From contig NZ_LLXV01000058.1 of the NCBI RefSeq assembly GCF_001431665.1, positions 1 through 58,539 of the forward strand: DNA of 58,539 bases, written 5' to 3'. Under the pieces are notes generated by a model, which saw only the letters and a list, made by a program, of their open reading frames with translations, was not told where the DNA came from and made no database searches. Shown here one piece after another: positions 1 to 7,169 of the stretch. Both the position numbers and the translations under genes were made by a program. How positions within the stretch are numbered: the stretch's first letter is position 1; each line of letters opens with the position of its first letter. Origin of the DNA: Stenotrophomonas beteli. Its GTDB lineage: Bacteria > Pseudomonadota > Gammaproteobacteria > Xanthomonadales > Xanthomonadaceae.

Positions 1-36
1 GCAACACCAACAGAAGAAGCTGGTTATCCGTGGATT

Positions 37-138
37 GGCGGGGTGGGTCCGGTTGCGGGGGACGCCGTGAATACGTCCCTGTAGGCTCGGTCGCGCCATC
101 CATGGCGCTCACGCCCCCGCAACCGGACCCATCCCGCC
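37..138. repeat. Hairpin alpha, copy 1
   Basis: A long inverted repeat whose outer arms read GGCGGGGTGGGTCCGG and, on the other side, CCGGACCCATCCCGCC. Inside lies the shared core ACGCCGTGAATACGTCCC, followed by CTGTAGGCTCGGTCGC (61-94). Other copies are at 18740-18841 and 28889-29044. Confidence 0.8.
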
Positions 139-174
139 TTCGACAGTTTTCCGCGTTCTGTCAGGACAGCTCGT

Positions 175-215
175 GGGGTCAGATCCGTTTTCCGAAGGAA
201 AACGGATCTGACCCC
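175..215. repeat. TCAGATCCGTTTTC palindrome, copy 1
   Basis: Arms of 19 bp (175-193 and 197-215) are perfectly complementary around a 3-nt GAA loop. The core is GGGGTCAGATCC/GGATCTGACCCC. A second copy with a 7-nt centre is at 18663-18703 in the matching place in element 2. Confidence 0.85.
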
Positions 216-288
216 GATTTATTTCGGTATCCCACAGATGTGCCGACCAACGGTCGGCACCCACCAACAGTCGCGGGAATCTGTCAGA

Positions 289-391
289 GGCGGGGCGGTG
301 TGGGTGGGCAGGACCGTTGGCGCCATGGATGGCGCCATCGAGCCCCCATGATGGGTTTACGGCGTGTCCTGACCACCCACACCGCCCCGCC
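289..391. repeat. Hairpin beta, copy 1
   Basis: Outer arms of 19 bp (289-307 and 373-391) are perfectly complementary and are followed inwards by GGAC/GTCC. The 22 bases at 307-328 recur exactly, in reverse complement, at 18548-18569 in element 2. The inner part carries TTTACGGCGT (356-365), which is also found in hairpin alpha, so alpha and beta look like diverged versions of one module. Confidence 0.75.
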
Positions 392-485
392 ATCCCACGG
401 AATGCGGCTCTTGATCTTGCTTCGGCTTCGGCTTCGGCTTCGGCAGGTGCAGGGCTGCAAGCCCTGCCGAAAACCCCCTTGGGCG

Positions 486-491
486 TAGAAT
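486..491 (+). promoter_or_regulatory. Predicted -10 box, leaderless pdxY start
   Basis: TAGAAT lies at -12 to -7 relative to the A of the pdxY ATG at 498, which would put the transcription start on the start codon. There is no Shine-Dalgarno sequence. A 3/6 match to a -35 box (CTGCCG, 464-469) lies 16 bp upstream, inside the end hairpin of element 1. The spacing is observed; the leaderless reading is inferred. Confidence 0.5.
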
Positions 492-497
492 GCGGCC

Positions 498-1406
498 ATG
501 AGCGAATCCCTTGATAACCACCTGGTCCACGGCCGCCGCCAGCGCCCCGATGGCCCGTCGCCGATCGATGTCATCTCGGTCCAGTCGCAGCTTGTCTACG
601 GCCACGCCGGCAACAGTGCCGCCATACCGCCAATGCGTGCGCTCGGCGTGCGCGTGGCGGAAATTCCGACCGTCCTGCTCAGCAACGCGCCGTTCTATGA
701 AACCACCCGTGGCCGCGTGCTGCCCGCCGACTGGTTCGCCGACCTGCTGCTCGGCACCGGCGAGCGCGGCCTGCCGCAGCGGGCGAAGATGCTGGTGTCC
801 GGCTACTTCGGCAGCACCGCCAATGGTGCCGCCTTCGCCGACTGGCTGGACGAGATCCTGCCCGGCTGCCCGCAGCTGCGCTACTGCCTGGACCCGGTGA
901 TCGGCGATACCCATACCGGTCCCTACGTGGAGCCCGGCCTGGAAGCGATCTTCGCGCAGCGCCTGTTGCCGCATGCCTGGCTGGTGACGCCGAATGCATT
1001 TGAACTCAATCGCCTCACCGGCATGCCGGCGTTGGCCGAAGGCGATGCCATTGCCGCCGCACGCACGCTGCTGGATCGTGGCCCGCACTGGGTGATCGCG
1101 CACAGCGTCGGCGGCAATCCGGGCGAACTGGTGACGCTGGCGGTCGGTCGCGAGGAAACCTGGCGCTGGACCTCGCCGCTGCTGCCGGTGGATGTGGCCG
1201 GCACCGGTGATGTGCTGATGTCGCTGGTGGTGTCGTTCCTGCTGCGCGGCGAATCGATGCAGCAGGCGATCTCGCGTGCGATTGCCGGCACCCATGCGGC
1301 GCTGGAGGCGACGCTGGAAAGCGGCTTCGAGGAATTCGACGTGATCGCCGCAGCGCCTGCCGCGCTGGCCGAGGGTACGCGCTTCCGCGCCGAACGCGTG
1401 GCATGA
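498..1406 (+). CDS. pdxY: Pyridoxal kinase PdxY
   Basis: A ribokinase-fold kinase of the PdxK/PdxY family that phosphorylates pyridoxal in the vitamin B6 salvage pathway in the cytoplasm. The 302 residues show the family landmarks: SVQSQLVYGHAGNSAA near the N-terminus (substrate site), the acidic stretch LDPVIGDTHTG, TPNAFEL, and the anion-hole and catalytic motif VAGTGDVL with the base Asp near residue 237. Length fits the family, with a short extra N-terminal tail. The ATG at 498 is chosen because a TAGAAT -10 box sits 6 nt before it. Its stop overlaps the tyrA start (ATGA), so the two genes are probably co-transcribed. I cannot exclude a preference for pyridoxamine. Confidence 0.88.
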   Translation: MSESLDNHLVHGRRQRPDGPSPIDVISVQSQLVYGHAGNSAAIPPMRALGVRVAEIPTVLLSNAPFYETTRGRVLPADWFADLLLGTGERGLPQRAKMLVSGYFGSTANGAAFADWLDEILPGCPQLRYCLDPVIGDTHTGPYVEPGLEAIFAQRLLPHAWLVTPNAFELNRLTGMPALAEGDAIAAARTLLDRGPHWVIAHSVGGNPGELVTLAVGREETWRWTSPLLPVDVAGTGDVLMSLVVSFLLRGESMQQAISRAIAGTHAALEATLESGFEEFDVIAAAPAALAEGTRFRAERVA

Positions 1407-2527
1407 GCGGCCTGCTCGAACGCACGCCGCGCACGGTCGGCATCATCGGCAGTGCCGGCGCCTACGGGCGCTGGCTGAGCCGCTTCTTCCAGCAGCACAT
1501 GCAGCTGCAGGTGATCGGCCACGATCCGGCCGATCCGGACTCGCATACGCCGGAACAGCTGCTGGCGCAGGCCGACGTACTGGTGTTCTCGGCACCGATC
1601 CGGTACACGCCGGGGTTGATTGCCGAGTACGTGCGGCAGTCGGCCGGCCGCGAGCAGGACCGGCTGTGGCTGGACGTGACCTCGGTGAAGGAAGCGCCGG
1701 TCCAGGCGATGTTGGCCTCTCAAGCCGAAGTGGTCGGCCTGCACCCGATGACCGCACCGCCCAAGGCGCCGACCCTGAAGGGCCGGGTGATGGTGGTCTG
1801 CGAAGCGCGGCTGCGGCACTGGCAGCCATGGGTCGATTCGCTGTGCACTGCGCTGCAGGCTGAATGCGTGCGGGCCACGCCGCAGCATCATGACCAGATG
1901 ATGGCGCTGGTGCAGGCGATGGTGCACGCCACTCATCTGGCCCAGGCCGGGGTGCTTCGCCAGTACCAACCACACCTGGGTGATCTGGCCGCAATGATGC
2001 CGTATCGCTCTGCGTCGTTCGAGCTGGATACGGCGATCATCTCGCGCATCCTGTCGCTGAACCCGGCGATCTACGAAGACATCCAGTTCGGCAACCCGTA
2101 CGTGGCGCCGATGTTGGAGCGGCTGGTCGGCCAGCTGCAGTCCCTGCAGGCGCAGGTCGGGCAGGGCGACGACGGTGCACGTGGCGCATTCCGGGAGCAG
2201 CTGCTGTCGGCCAACCGCCGTGCCTTCGGTGAGCAGGCGCTGGCCGAGGGCAACTACACCTTCGAACGCGTGGGCTATCTGCTGGCGGACCTGACCGAGC
2301 GCAACGCGCTGTCGGTGCATCTGCCCGAAGACCGCCCGGGTTCGCTGCGTGAACTGCTGAATGTGTTCGAGCAGCACCGCATCAGCCTGGCCTCGATCCA
2401 TTCCTCGCGCACGCCAGGCGGTGAAGTGCATTTCCGCATCGGGTTCGTGGCCGGCAGCGATCCGGCGGCGATCACCCGGGCGGCGGCCGAGGTGGACGCC
2501 AGCGGTATCGGACGGGTGCTGGGTTGA
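1403..2527 (+). CDS. tyrA: Prephenate dehydrogenase with C-terminal ACT domain
   Basis: Catalyses the NAD-dependent oxidative decarboxylation of prephenate to 4-hydroxyphenylpyruvate in tyrosine synthesis. The N-terminal Rossmann segment starts GIIGSAGAYGRWLSRFF, which resembles the nucleotide site of TyrA proteins. DVTSVKEAP and GLHPMTAP are the typical dehydrogenase motifs, and the helical half follows with HATHLAQAG. Residues from about 295 (LSVHLPEDRPGSLRELL) form an ACT-like domain, which in this family usually binds tyrosine for feedback control. No chorismate mutase domain is present, so it is the monofunctional type. It overlaps pdxY by 4 nt; a link between B6 salvage and tyrosine synthesis is not evident. 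Confidence 0.85.
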   Translation: MSGLLERTPRTVGIIGSAGAYGRWLSRFFQQHMQLQVIGHDPADPDSHTPEQLLAQADVLVFSAPIRYTPGLIAEYVRQSAGREQDRLWLDVTSVKEAPVQAMLASQAEVVGLHPMTAPPKAPTLKGRVMVVCEARLRHWQPWVDSLCTALQAECVRATPQHHDQMMALVQAMVHATHLAQAGVLRQYQPHLGDLAAMMPYRSASFELDTAIISRILSLNPAIYEDIQFGNPYVAPMLERLVGQLQSLQAQVGQGDDGARGAFREQLLSANRRAFGEQALAEGNYTFERVGYLLADLTERNALSVHLPEDRPGSLRELLNVFEQHRISLASIHSSRTPGGEVHFRIGFVAGSDPAAITRAAAEVDASGIGRVLG

Positions 2528-2533
2528 GCACAT

Positions 2534-2579
2534 TCATCCACAGGCGGTGTGGATGGTTTCTGAGCAAAGGTGTGGATAA
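2534..2579. promoter_or_regulatory. Cluster of DnaA-box-like sequences
   Basis: Three 9-mers resemble the DnaA box TTATCCACA: TCATCCACA at 2534-2542 (8/9), TGTGGATGG at 2548-2556 (7/9 on the minus strand) and a perfect TGTGGATAA at 2571-2579 (minus strand). The first two also form an 8-bp inverted repeat CATCCACA/TGTGGATG with a 5-nt centre, so they could instead be a weak transcription stop for tyrA. Confidence 0.4.
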
Positions 2580-2643
2580 CCGCGCGCAGGCCTTGGCAGG
2601 CAACGCTGTCAAGATGGTTGGTGAAAAATTGATCACGCTTTTT

Positions 2644-2668
2644 GTGGAGTCGAGCCATGCTCGACTGC
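2644..2668. repeat. SMAG-type palindrome
   Basis: GTCGAGC/GCTCGAC with a 3-nt loop, preceded by GTGGA, a variant of the GTAG-headed short palindromes scattered through this window. Confidence 0.65.
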
Positions 2669-2683
2669 CGTTGGCAAAAAGCG

Positions 2684-2701
2684 TGTCGACCAAGGTCGAC
2701 A
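2684..2701. repeat. SMAG-like palindrome
   Basis: TGTCGACC-AA-GGTCGACA, a perfect 8-bp-arm inverted repeat. Almost the same sequence occurs at 18614-18637 inside composite element 2. Confidence 0.6.
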
Positions 2702-2759
2702 GCTACCAGAGCGGGGGATGGAAATCCGGTATTGCGAGAGCGGGGCGGCACGAAATGCG

Positions 2760-2784
2760 GTAGCGCCGGGCCATGCCCGGCGAA
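2760..2784. repeat. SMAG palindrome
   Basis: GTAG followed by the inverted repeat CGCCGGGC-CAT-GCCCGGCG (2764-2782). It lies immediately after the stop codon of the small minus-strand gene at 2787. Confidence 0.7.
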
Positions 2785-2786
2785 CC

Positions 2787-2981
2787 TCAGATCGTCAGCC
2801 TGAGCTCACCACCGCTGGTGGTGAACTCACGGCCATTGCGCACCAGCGGGCGCCCATCATCCAGCTCGTAGCGCGGCGTGGCTTCGGAATGATGCCCGCT
2901 GCCATTCGCCTCGGGCTTGAACTCGATGATGACGTGGCTTTCGCCGTGGCTGTCGACGGCGGGGAACTGACGGAACGACAT
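2787..2981 (-). CDS. Small hypothetical protein (64 aa)
   Basis: I do not recognise a family. The start at 2981 (MSFRQFPAVDSHG) is chosen over a longer frame because GGAGGAGGT, a near-ideal Shine-Dalgarno sequence, lies just upstream. The protein is hydrophilic, without signal peptide or membrane segment, and contains ESHVIIEFKPEANG, a His/Ser stretch, and the sequence RYELDDGRPLVRNGREFTT. It stands alone between repeats on one side and the ABC exporter on the other, both reading the same way. The strong ribosome site and the steady high-GC third-position use argue that it is real. Confidence 0.6.
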   Translation of the reverse strand: MSFRQFPAVDSHGESHVIIEFKPEANGSGHHSEATPRYELDDGRPLVRNGREFTTSGGELRLTI

Positions 2982-3051
2982 CGCGCACCTCCTCCAGTGG
3001 ATGCTGTTGATGCGCTGCCAGCTTCGCCCCGCCGTTGTTAGGCGGCCGTCA

Positions 3052-4824
3052 TCAATCGATGAACTGCAGTCGTGCCAGTTCAGCGTACAGGCCGCCTTCG
3101 GCCAGCAGCTGTGCATGTGTACCTTCGGCCACGATGCGCCCCTGATCCATCACCACGATGCGGTCGGCCTTGAGCACGGTGGCCAGGCGATGTGCGATGA
3201 CCAGCGTGGTGCGACCGGCCATCAACCGCTCCAGCGCCTGCTGCACGCCGTACTCGCTCTGTGCATCCAGGGCGCTGGTGGCTTCGTCCAGCAGCAGGAT
3301 CGGTGCGTCCTTCAACAGTGCACGGGCAATCGCCACGCGCTGCTGCTGGCCGCCGGACAGGCGCGCGCCGCGCTCGCCCAGCTCGCTGTCGTAGCCATGC
3401 GGCAATGCGCGCAGGAAGCCATCGGCCTCGGCCGCGCGCGCGGCCTCCTCGACTTCGGTGTCGCTGGCCTGCAGGCGGCCATAGCGGATGTTGTCGCGTG
3501 CACTGGCCGCGAACAGCGTGGGCTGCTGCGGCACCAGCGCCAGCTGCGCGCGCAGTTCGGCCGGATCGACCTGGCGCACGTCGATGCCATCCACGCAGAT
3601 GCGGCCGGCGGCCGGGTCATGGAAGCGCAGCAACATCGACAGTACCGTGCTCTTGCCAGCGCCGGAGGGGCCGACCAGGGCCACGGTCTCGCCGGGGCGC
3701 ACGTGCAGGTTGAAGTGGTCCAGCGCGGCCTGGTCCGGCCGCTGCGGGTAATGGAACACCACGTCATCGAACTGGATCTCGCCGCGCAGCGGTTGCGGCA
3801 GCACGTGTGGCTGCGCCGGTGCACGGATCTCGATGTCTTCCTGCAGCAGCTCGCCGATGCGGCCCATGCCGCCGGCCGCGCGCTGCAGCTCGTTCCAGAC
3901 TTCGGCCAGCGCACCCACCGAGCCACCGCCAATGAGCGCGTACAGCACGAACTGGCCCAGGGTACCAGCGCTGAGGCGACCGTCGATGACATCGTGCGCG
4001 CCCAGCCACAGCACGCCGACGATGGCGCCGAACACCAGCAGGATGGCGCTGGCGGTGACCAGCGATTGCGCGCCGATGCGGCGCCGTGCGGCCTTGATGG
4101 CATCGCCCAGCGCATGGTCGAAGCGGCCACGCTCGTACGGCTCGCGTGCGTGCGCCTGGACCGTGCGCACCGCCCCCAGCGTCTCGCTGGCCAGGCTGTT
4201 GGCATCGGCGATGCGATCCTGGCTGCTGCGCGCAACGGTGCGCAGCTTGCGTGCACCGATGATGATCGGCAGCACTGCCAGCGGAATGCCCAGCAGCGAC
4301 CATGCCGCCAGGCGCGGGCTGGTCACGAACAGCATCGCCAGGCTGCCGACCACGGTGACGCTGCTGCGCAGGGCCACCGACATGGTGGAGCCGACCACGC
4401 TGCGCAGCAGCTCGCTGTCGGCGGTCAGGCGCGAGACCAGCTCGCCGCTGCGGCTGCGGTCATGGAAGCCGGCACCGAGCTGGATCAGGTGCGCGTACAG
4501 GCGGCTGCGCAGGTCGGCCACGACCTTTTCGCCCAGCAGCGAGACGAAATAGAAGCGCGCGGCGGTGGCCAGTGCCAGCACCACGGCGACCAGCATCAAC
4601 AGGGCAAAGGCGCGATTGATCTGGCCGCCGCTGCTGAAGCCATGGTCGATCATCTGCTTCACCGCCGGCGGCAGGCTCAGCGTGGCCGCCGAAGACACCG
4701 CCAGGGCCAGCAGCCATGCACTGAACAGGCCGCTGTGGCGGCGCACGAAAGGCCACAACGTGCGCAGGCTGCCGAGGCGGCGCAACGGCGGGGTCGAGGC
4801 GGGGGCGCCGTCCTTGTCAGTCAT
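3052..4824 (-). CDS. ABC exporter, fused permease and ATPase (MsbA-like)
   Basis: A half-transporter of 590 residues that should work as a homodimer in the inner membrane. Six membrane segments lie in about residues 30-320 and the nucleotide-binding domain follows, with Walker A GPSGAGKST, the signature LSGGQQQR, Walker B ILLLDEATSALD and the H-loop IAHRLATV. It is related to MsbA and multidrug half-transporters; the substrate (lipid or drug) cannot be told from sequence. I start at 4824 (MTDKDGAPAS), which overlaps the end of the yigZ-like gene by 8 nt, rather than at the further ATG at 4857. Translational coupling to the upstream gene is likely. Confidence 0.85.
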   Translation of the reverse strand: MTDKDGAPASTPPLRRLGSLRTLWPFVRRHSGLFSAWLLALAVSSAATLSLPPAVKQMIDHGFSSGGQINRAFALLMLVAVVLALATAARFYFVSLLGEKVVADLRSRLYAHLIQLGAGFHDRSRSGELVSRLTADSELLRSVVGSTMSVALRSSVTVVGSLAMLFVTSPRLAAWSLLGIPLAVLPIIIGARKLRTVARSSQDRIADANSLASETLGAVRTVQAHAREPYERGRFDHALGDAIKAARRRIGAQSLVTASAILLVFGAIVGVLWLGAHDVIDGRLSAGTLGQFVLYALIGGGSVGALAEVWNELQRAAGGMGRIGELLQEDIEIRAPAQPHVLPQPLRGEIQFDDVVFHYPQRPDQAALDHFNLHVRPGETVALVGPSGAGKSTVLSMLLRFHDPAAGRICVDGIDVRQVDPAELRAQLALVPQQPTLFAASARDNIRYGRLQASDTEVEEAARAAEADGFLRALPHGYDSELGERGARLSGGQQQRVAIARALLKDAPILLLDEATSALDAQSEYGVQQALERLMAGRTTLVIAHRLATVLKADRIVVMDQGRIVAEGTHAQLLAEGGLYAELARLQFID

Positions 4825-5422
4825 CCTGGTCGTCGTCTTGTATGCGGATACGGTCACGGGTGGCGTCGCGCAGGCGGATTTTCAATGCGTTGGCCTGATC
4901 GGCGGGCAATTCGACCCGCAGGCACACGCCGTTGGCATCGAACTGTTCATCACGCTTTTCGGCGCCGAAGGCGGGCAGGGCGGCATGCAGGGTACCCAGG
5001 TCCTCGAAGCCGGCCAGCAGCTGCAACCGGGCCATGGCCACCAGCGGCAGCCGCGGCGCGGTACGCAGGCACTCGGCGGCGGCGCCACCATAGGCGCGCA
5101 CCAGGCCACCGGCACCGAGCTTGATGCCGCCGTACCAGCGCGTCACCACCACCATCACCCGGTCGAAGCCCTGGCCGTCGATCGCGGCCAGGATCGGCCG
5201 CCCGGCGGTGCCCGCAGGCTCGCCGTCGTCGCTGGAGCGATAGTCCTGGCCGTGCCGGTAGGCCCAGCAGTTGTGCGTGGCATCGGCCACCGCCACCTGC
5301 TGCAGGAACGCCAATGCCGCAGCGGCACCGTCGATCGCCGTGGCGTGGGCGATGAAGCGGCTGTGCTTGACGTCCAGTGTGTGGCTGACCGGCTGGGCGA
5401 GGGTATCGGGCATCCCGCTCAT
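4817..5422 (-). CDS. YigZ/IMPACT family protein
   Basis: A 201-residue protein of the YigZ (UPF0029/IMPACT) family. The diagnostic N-terminal domain is seen in KHSRFIAHATAID, NCWAYRHG, DDGEPAGTAGRPI and VTRWYGGIKLGAGGLVRAYGGAA. A small C-terminal ferredoxin-like domain follows. The biochemical role of bacterial YigZ is not settled; RNA or ribosome binding is proposed from the eukaryotic relatives. The ATG at 5422 (MSGMPDT) is preferred because upstream in-frame ATGs run into the neighbouring gene; 5413 (MPDT) is also possible. It sits between the anti-sigma gene and the ABC exporter. Confidence 0.8.
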   Translation of the reverse strand: MSGMPDTLAQPVSHTLDVKHSRFIAHATAIDGAAAALAFLQQVAVADATHNCWAYRHGQDYRSSDDGEPAGTAGRPILAAIDGQGFDRVMVVVTRWYGGIKLGAGGLVRAYGGAAAECLRTAPRLPLVAMARLQLLAGFEDLGTLHAALPAFGAEKRDEQFDANGVCLRVELPADQANALKIRLRDATRDRIRIQDDDQDD

Positions 5423-5453
5423 TCTACGGGGTTGCGCGCCGTGACCGCCGCTT

Positions 5454-6425
5454 TCACTCGTCCAGCAGCGGGCGCAGGTCGCGCGGCAGGCGTGCTTCCG
5501 GATACTGCTGCACGTAGCGCTCCAGGCTGGCGCGGGCAAGATCACGTTGGCCCTGGTCGCGGCGTTCGCGGATTTTCTGCAGCCATTGCCGGCGCGGCAG
5601 GCGGGCGTCGGCGTCCACTTCAGCCTGTGCGGCGTCCGCGCTCAGGCCCGCATTGCCGCTGCGGCGCATGACGCCGGGCGCCGACCGGCTGGTGGCGACG
5701 CGCTTGCTCGCGGTGACCTCGACGCGATCCAGTGCCGGCGCCTGTTCGGCGCCTGCCGCGCTGGCCATCGGTACCGCATCGCTGTCTGCCTTCATGGCCG
5801 CGGCCGCAGCCGGTGCGGAGGCTGGTGCCGGTGCCGAGTACGCAACGGGTGCAGCAGGCGCGGGCGGGGCGGGTGGCGGCAGCGCTGCAAAAGACGTATC
5901 GGCGGCCGGTTCCGCACTACGTGCGCGGGCGGCCTGCGCCTTCGCCGGTGCCACGGGTGGCGCTGGCGTGGCTTCTGCGGGCACGGGCCTGGCTGCACGG
6001 GCGATGGCCGGCGCAGGAGCAGCAACGGGCGCCGCCTGCGGGGCTGCCGGTGCTGCAACGGCCGGTTCGGGGAGTGCCATCGCTGCATCCGCTGCACGGC
6101 TTTCAGCGGCCTGATCGGCGGCAGCCGGTGCCGCAGCAACCACCGCTTCGCTGGCCGGGATCGGCGGTGGCTCGGGGCGCAGCTGCCAGGCGATGCCGAT
6201 GGCGAAGACCATCGACGCGGCGATGCCGAACACTGCCGGCCAGCGTGGCCGCCTGCGTGGCGTGCGCGGCGCCGCAGCGGTATCGACGGCGGGCGCGTCC
6301 ACCGCTGCGCGTGCGTCGGCCAGGATGACGGCATCCAGCGCGGCCGGCGGTGCCTGTTCAGCGCGGCGGCCGAGCAGGCGTGCCAGTTCGCGTTCTTCCG
6401 GCGTCAGCGGTTCGTCTCGGTTCAT
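5454..6425 (-). CDS. Probable membrane anti-sigma factor
   Basis: A 323-residue protein with a short cytoplasmic N-terminus (MNRDEPLTPEERELARLLGR), one membrane segment near residues 64-82 (WPAVFGIAASMVFAIGIAW), a long low-complexity Ala/Pro-rich stretch, and a folded C-terminal segment rich in Arg and Glu ending in PRDLRPLLDE. The sequence matches no enzyme family I know. The function is inferred from architecture and from the ATGA overlap with the ECF sigma gene just upstream (6422-6425), the usual arrangement for a sigma and its membrane antagonist. No zinc-binding HxxxCxxC motif is present. Confidence 0.6.
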   Translation of the reverse strand: MNRDEPLTPEERELARLLGRRAEQAPPAALDAVILADARAAVDAPAVDTAAAPRTPRRRPRWPAVFGIAASMVFAIGIAWQLRPEPPPIPASEAVVAAAPAAADQAAESRAADAAMALPEPAVAAPAAPQAAPVAAPAPAIARAARPVPAEATPAPPVAPAKAQAARARSAEPAADTSFAALPPPAPPAPAAPVAYSAPAPASAPAAAAAMKADSDAVPMASAAGAEQAPALDRVEVTASKRVATSRSAPGVMRRSGNAGLSADAAQAEVDADARLPRRQWLQKIRERRDQGQRDLARASLERYVQQYPEARLPRDLRPLLDE

Positions 6426-7045
6426 GCGTTCAATCCCGCACGCAGCTTGTCCATCGCATAGCGCAGCCGCGATTTCACGGTTTCCCGGCCTACGCCGGTG
6501 ATCTGGCCGATCTCCTCCAGGCTCAGTTCCTGATCCAGCCGCAGCTGCAGCACTTCGCGCTGCTCGGGCGGCAGTTCTTCCATCGCCCGTTGGATGCGGC
6601 GACGCTGTTCGAATTCGGACAGTTCAGCTTCCGGGGTCTGCCCATCCTCAAGCGCGGCCAGGCGCAGGTCGGCGTCGGCCGGTGCCGCCGGGCGATGGCG
6701 GGCGGCGCGCCAGTGATCGTTCAGGCGGTTGTGTGCGATACGGAACAGCCAGGTGCTGAACGCGGCTTCAGGTTGCCAGCCGGCGCGGGCACTGATGACC
6801 CGTTGCCACACATCCTGGAAGATCTCCTCGGCCAGCGCGTTGTCGCGCAGCTGCCGCAGCAGGAAGCCGAACAGGCGCTTGCGGTGGCGCGCATACAGGC
6901 TCTCGAACGCATGCAGATCGCCACCGGCCCAGGCCAGCATCAAGGCTTCATCGGTTGGCAGTGCGCTGGCTTCCACGGCATACAGGGTAAGGCCTGGAGG
7001 CGGTGGCGCATAGCCGGTGGGGAGGGCGGCAAGGGCGAGGGTCAT
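6422..7045 (-). CDS. ECF-family RNA polymerase sigma factor
   Basis: A sigma-70 factor with only regions 2 and 4. Region 2 covers about residues 45-115 (AFESLYARHRKRLFGFLLRQL, AEEIFQDVW, FSTWLFRIAHNRLNDHWR). Region 4 is near residues 150-205 (AMEELPPEQREVLQLR, LSLEEIGQITGVGRETVKSRLRYA). The start at 7045 (MTLALAALPTG, 207 residues) is favoured because the longer frame to 7114 adds residues untypical of the family; no clear Shine-Dalgarno sequence settles it. It is co-transcribed with the putative anti-sigma gene. Its regulon cannot be read here. Confidence 0.85.
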   Translation of the reverse strand: MTLALAALPTGYAPPPPGLTLYAVEASALPTDEALMLAWAGGDLHAFESLYARHRKRLFGFLLRQLRDNALAEEIFQDVWQRVISARAGWQPEAAFSTWLFRIAHNRLNDHWRAARHRPAAPADADLRLAALEDGQTPEAELSEFEQRRRIQRAMEELPPEQREVLQLRLDQELSLEEIGQITGVGRETVKSRLRYAMDKLRAGLNA

Positions 7046-7169
7046 GGCAGGGAAGGGGAGGCGGGCAACAGGAAAAACGCACGGGCGCACGATTCGGGGT
7101 TCGCGGGCTTCCATTGCCCCCCGGGTGGCGCGCTATGCTCGTCGGCTCAGGGGAGGTGCCGCTCAGACG

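Larger units (their letters stand above)
1..467. repeat. Composite hairpin element 1 (left end outside window)
   Basis: This is an intergenic composite of hairpins upstream of pdxY with no credible gene inside. In order it holds hairpin alpha (37-138), a perfect 19-bp-arm palindrome built on TCAGATCCGTTTTC (175-215), a short GTGCCGACC/GGTCGGCAC hairpin (240-260), hairpin beta (289-391), a CTTCGG tandem repeat (420-443) and an end hairpin GCAGGGCT/AGCCCTGC preceded by CAGGTG (449-467). The same modules occur in reverse order and orientation at 18252-18916, with homologous linkers. The left end hairpin is not visible here. Only sequence comparison inside the window supports the family; its function is unknown. 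Confidence 0.8.

Noticed and set aside
175..215. Reading the TCAGATCC palindrome as an intrinsic terminator
   Set aside because: There is no T-run after the stem, and a second copy inside another element shows it is a repeat module.
357..2533. Long minus-strand frames opposite pdxY and tyrA
   Set aside because: They mirror the high-GC codon bias of the plus-strand genes, are low in recognisable domains, and lack ribosome sites.
2644..2784. CRISPR array from repeated palindromes
   Set aside because: The repeats differ in sequence and spacing, there are no regular spacers and no cas genes.
3001..5124. 707-codon plus-strand frame opposite the ABC exporter
   Set aside because: The translation is a Gln/His/Arg-rich composition typical of antisense of a real gene; the exporter on the other strand has all ABC motifs.
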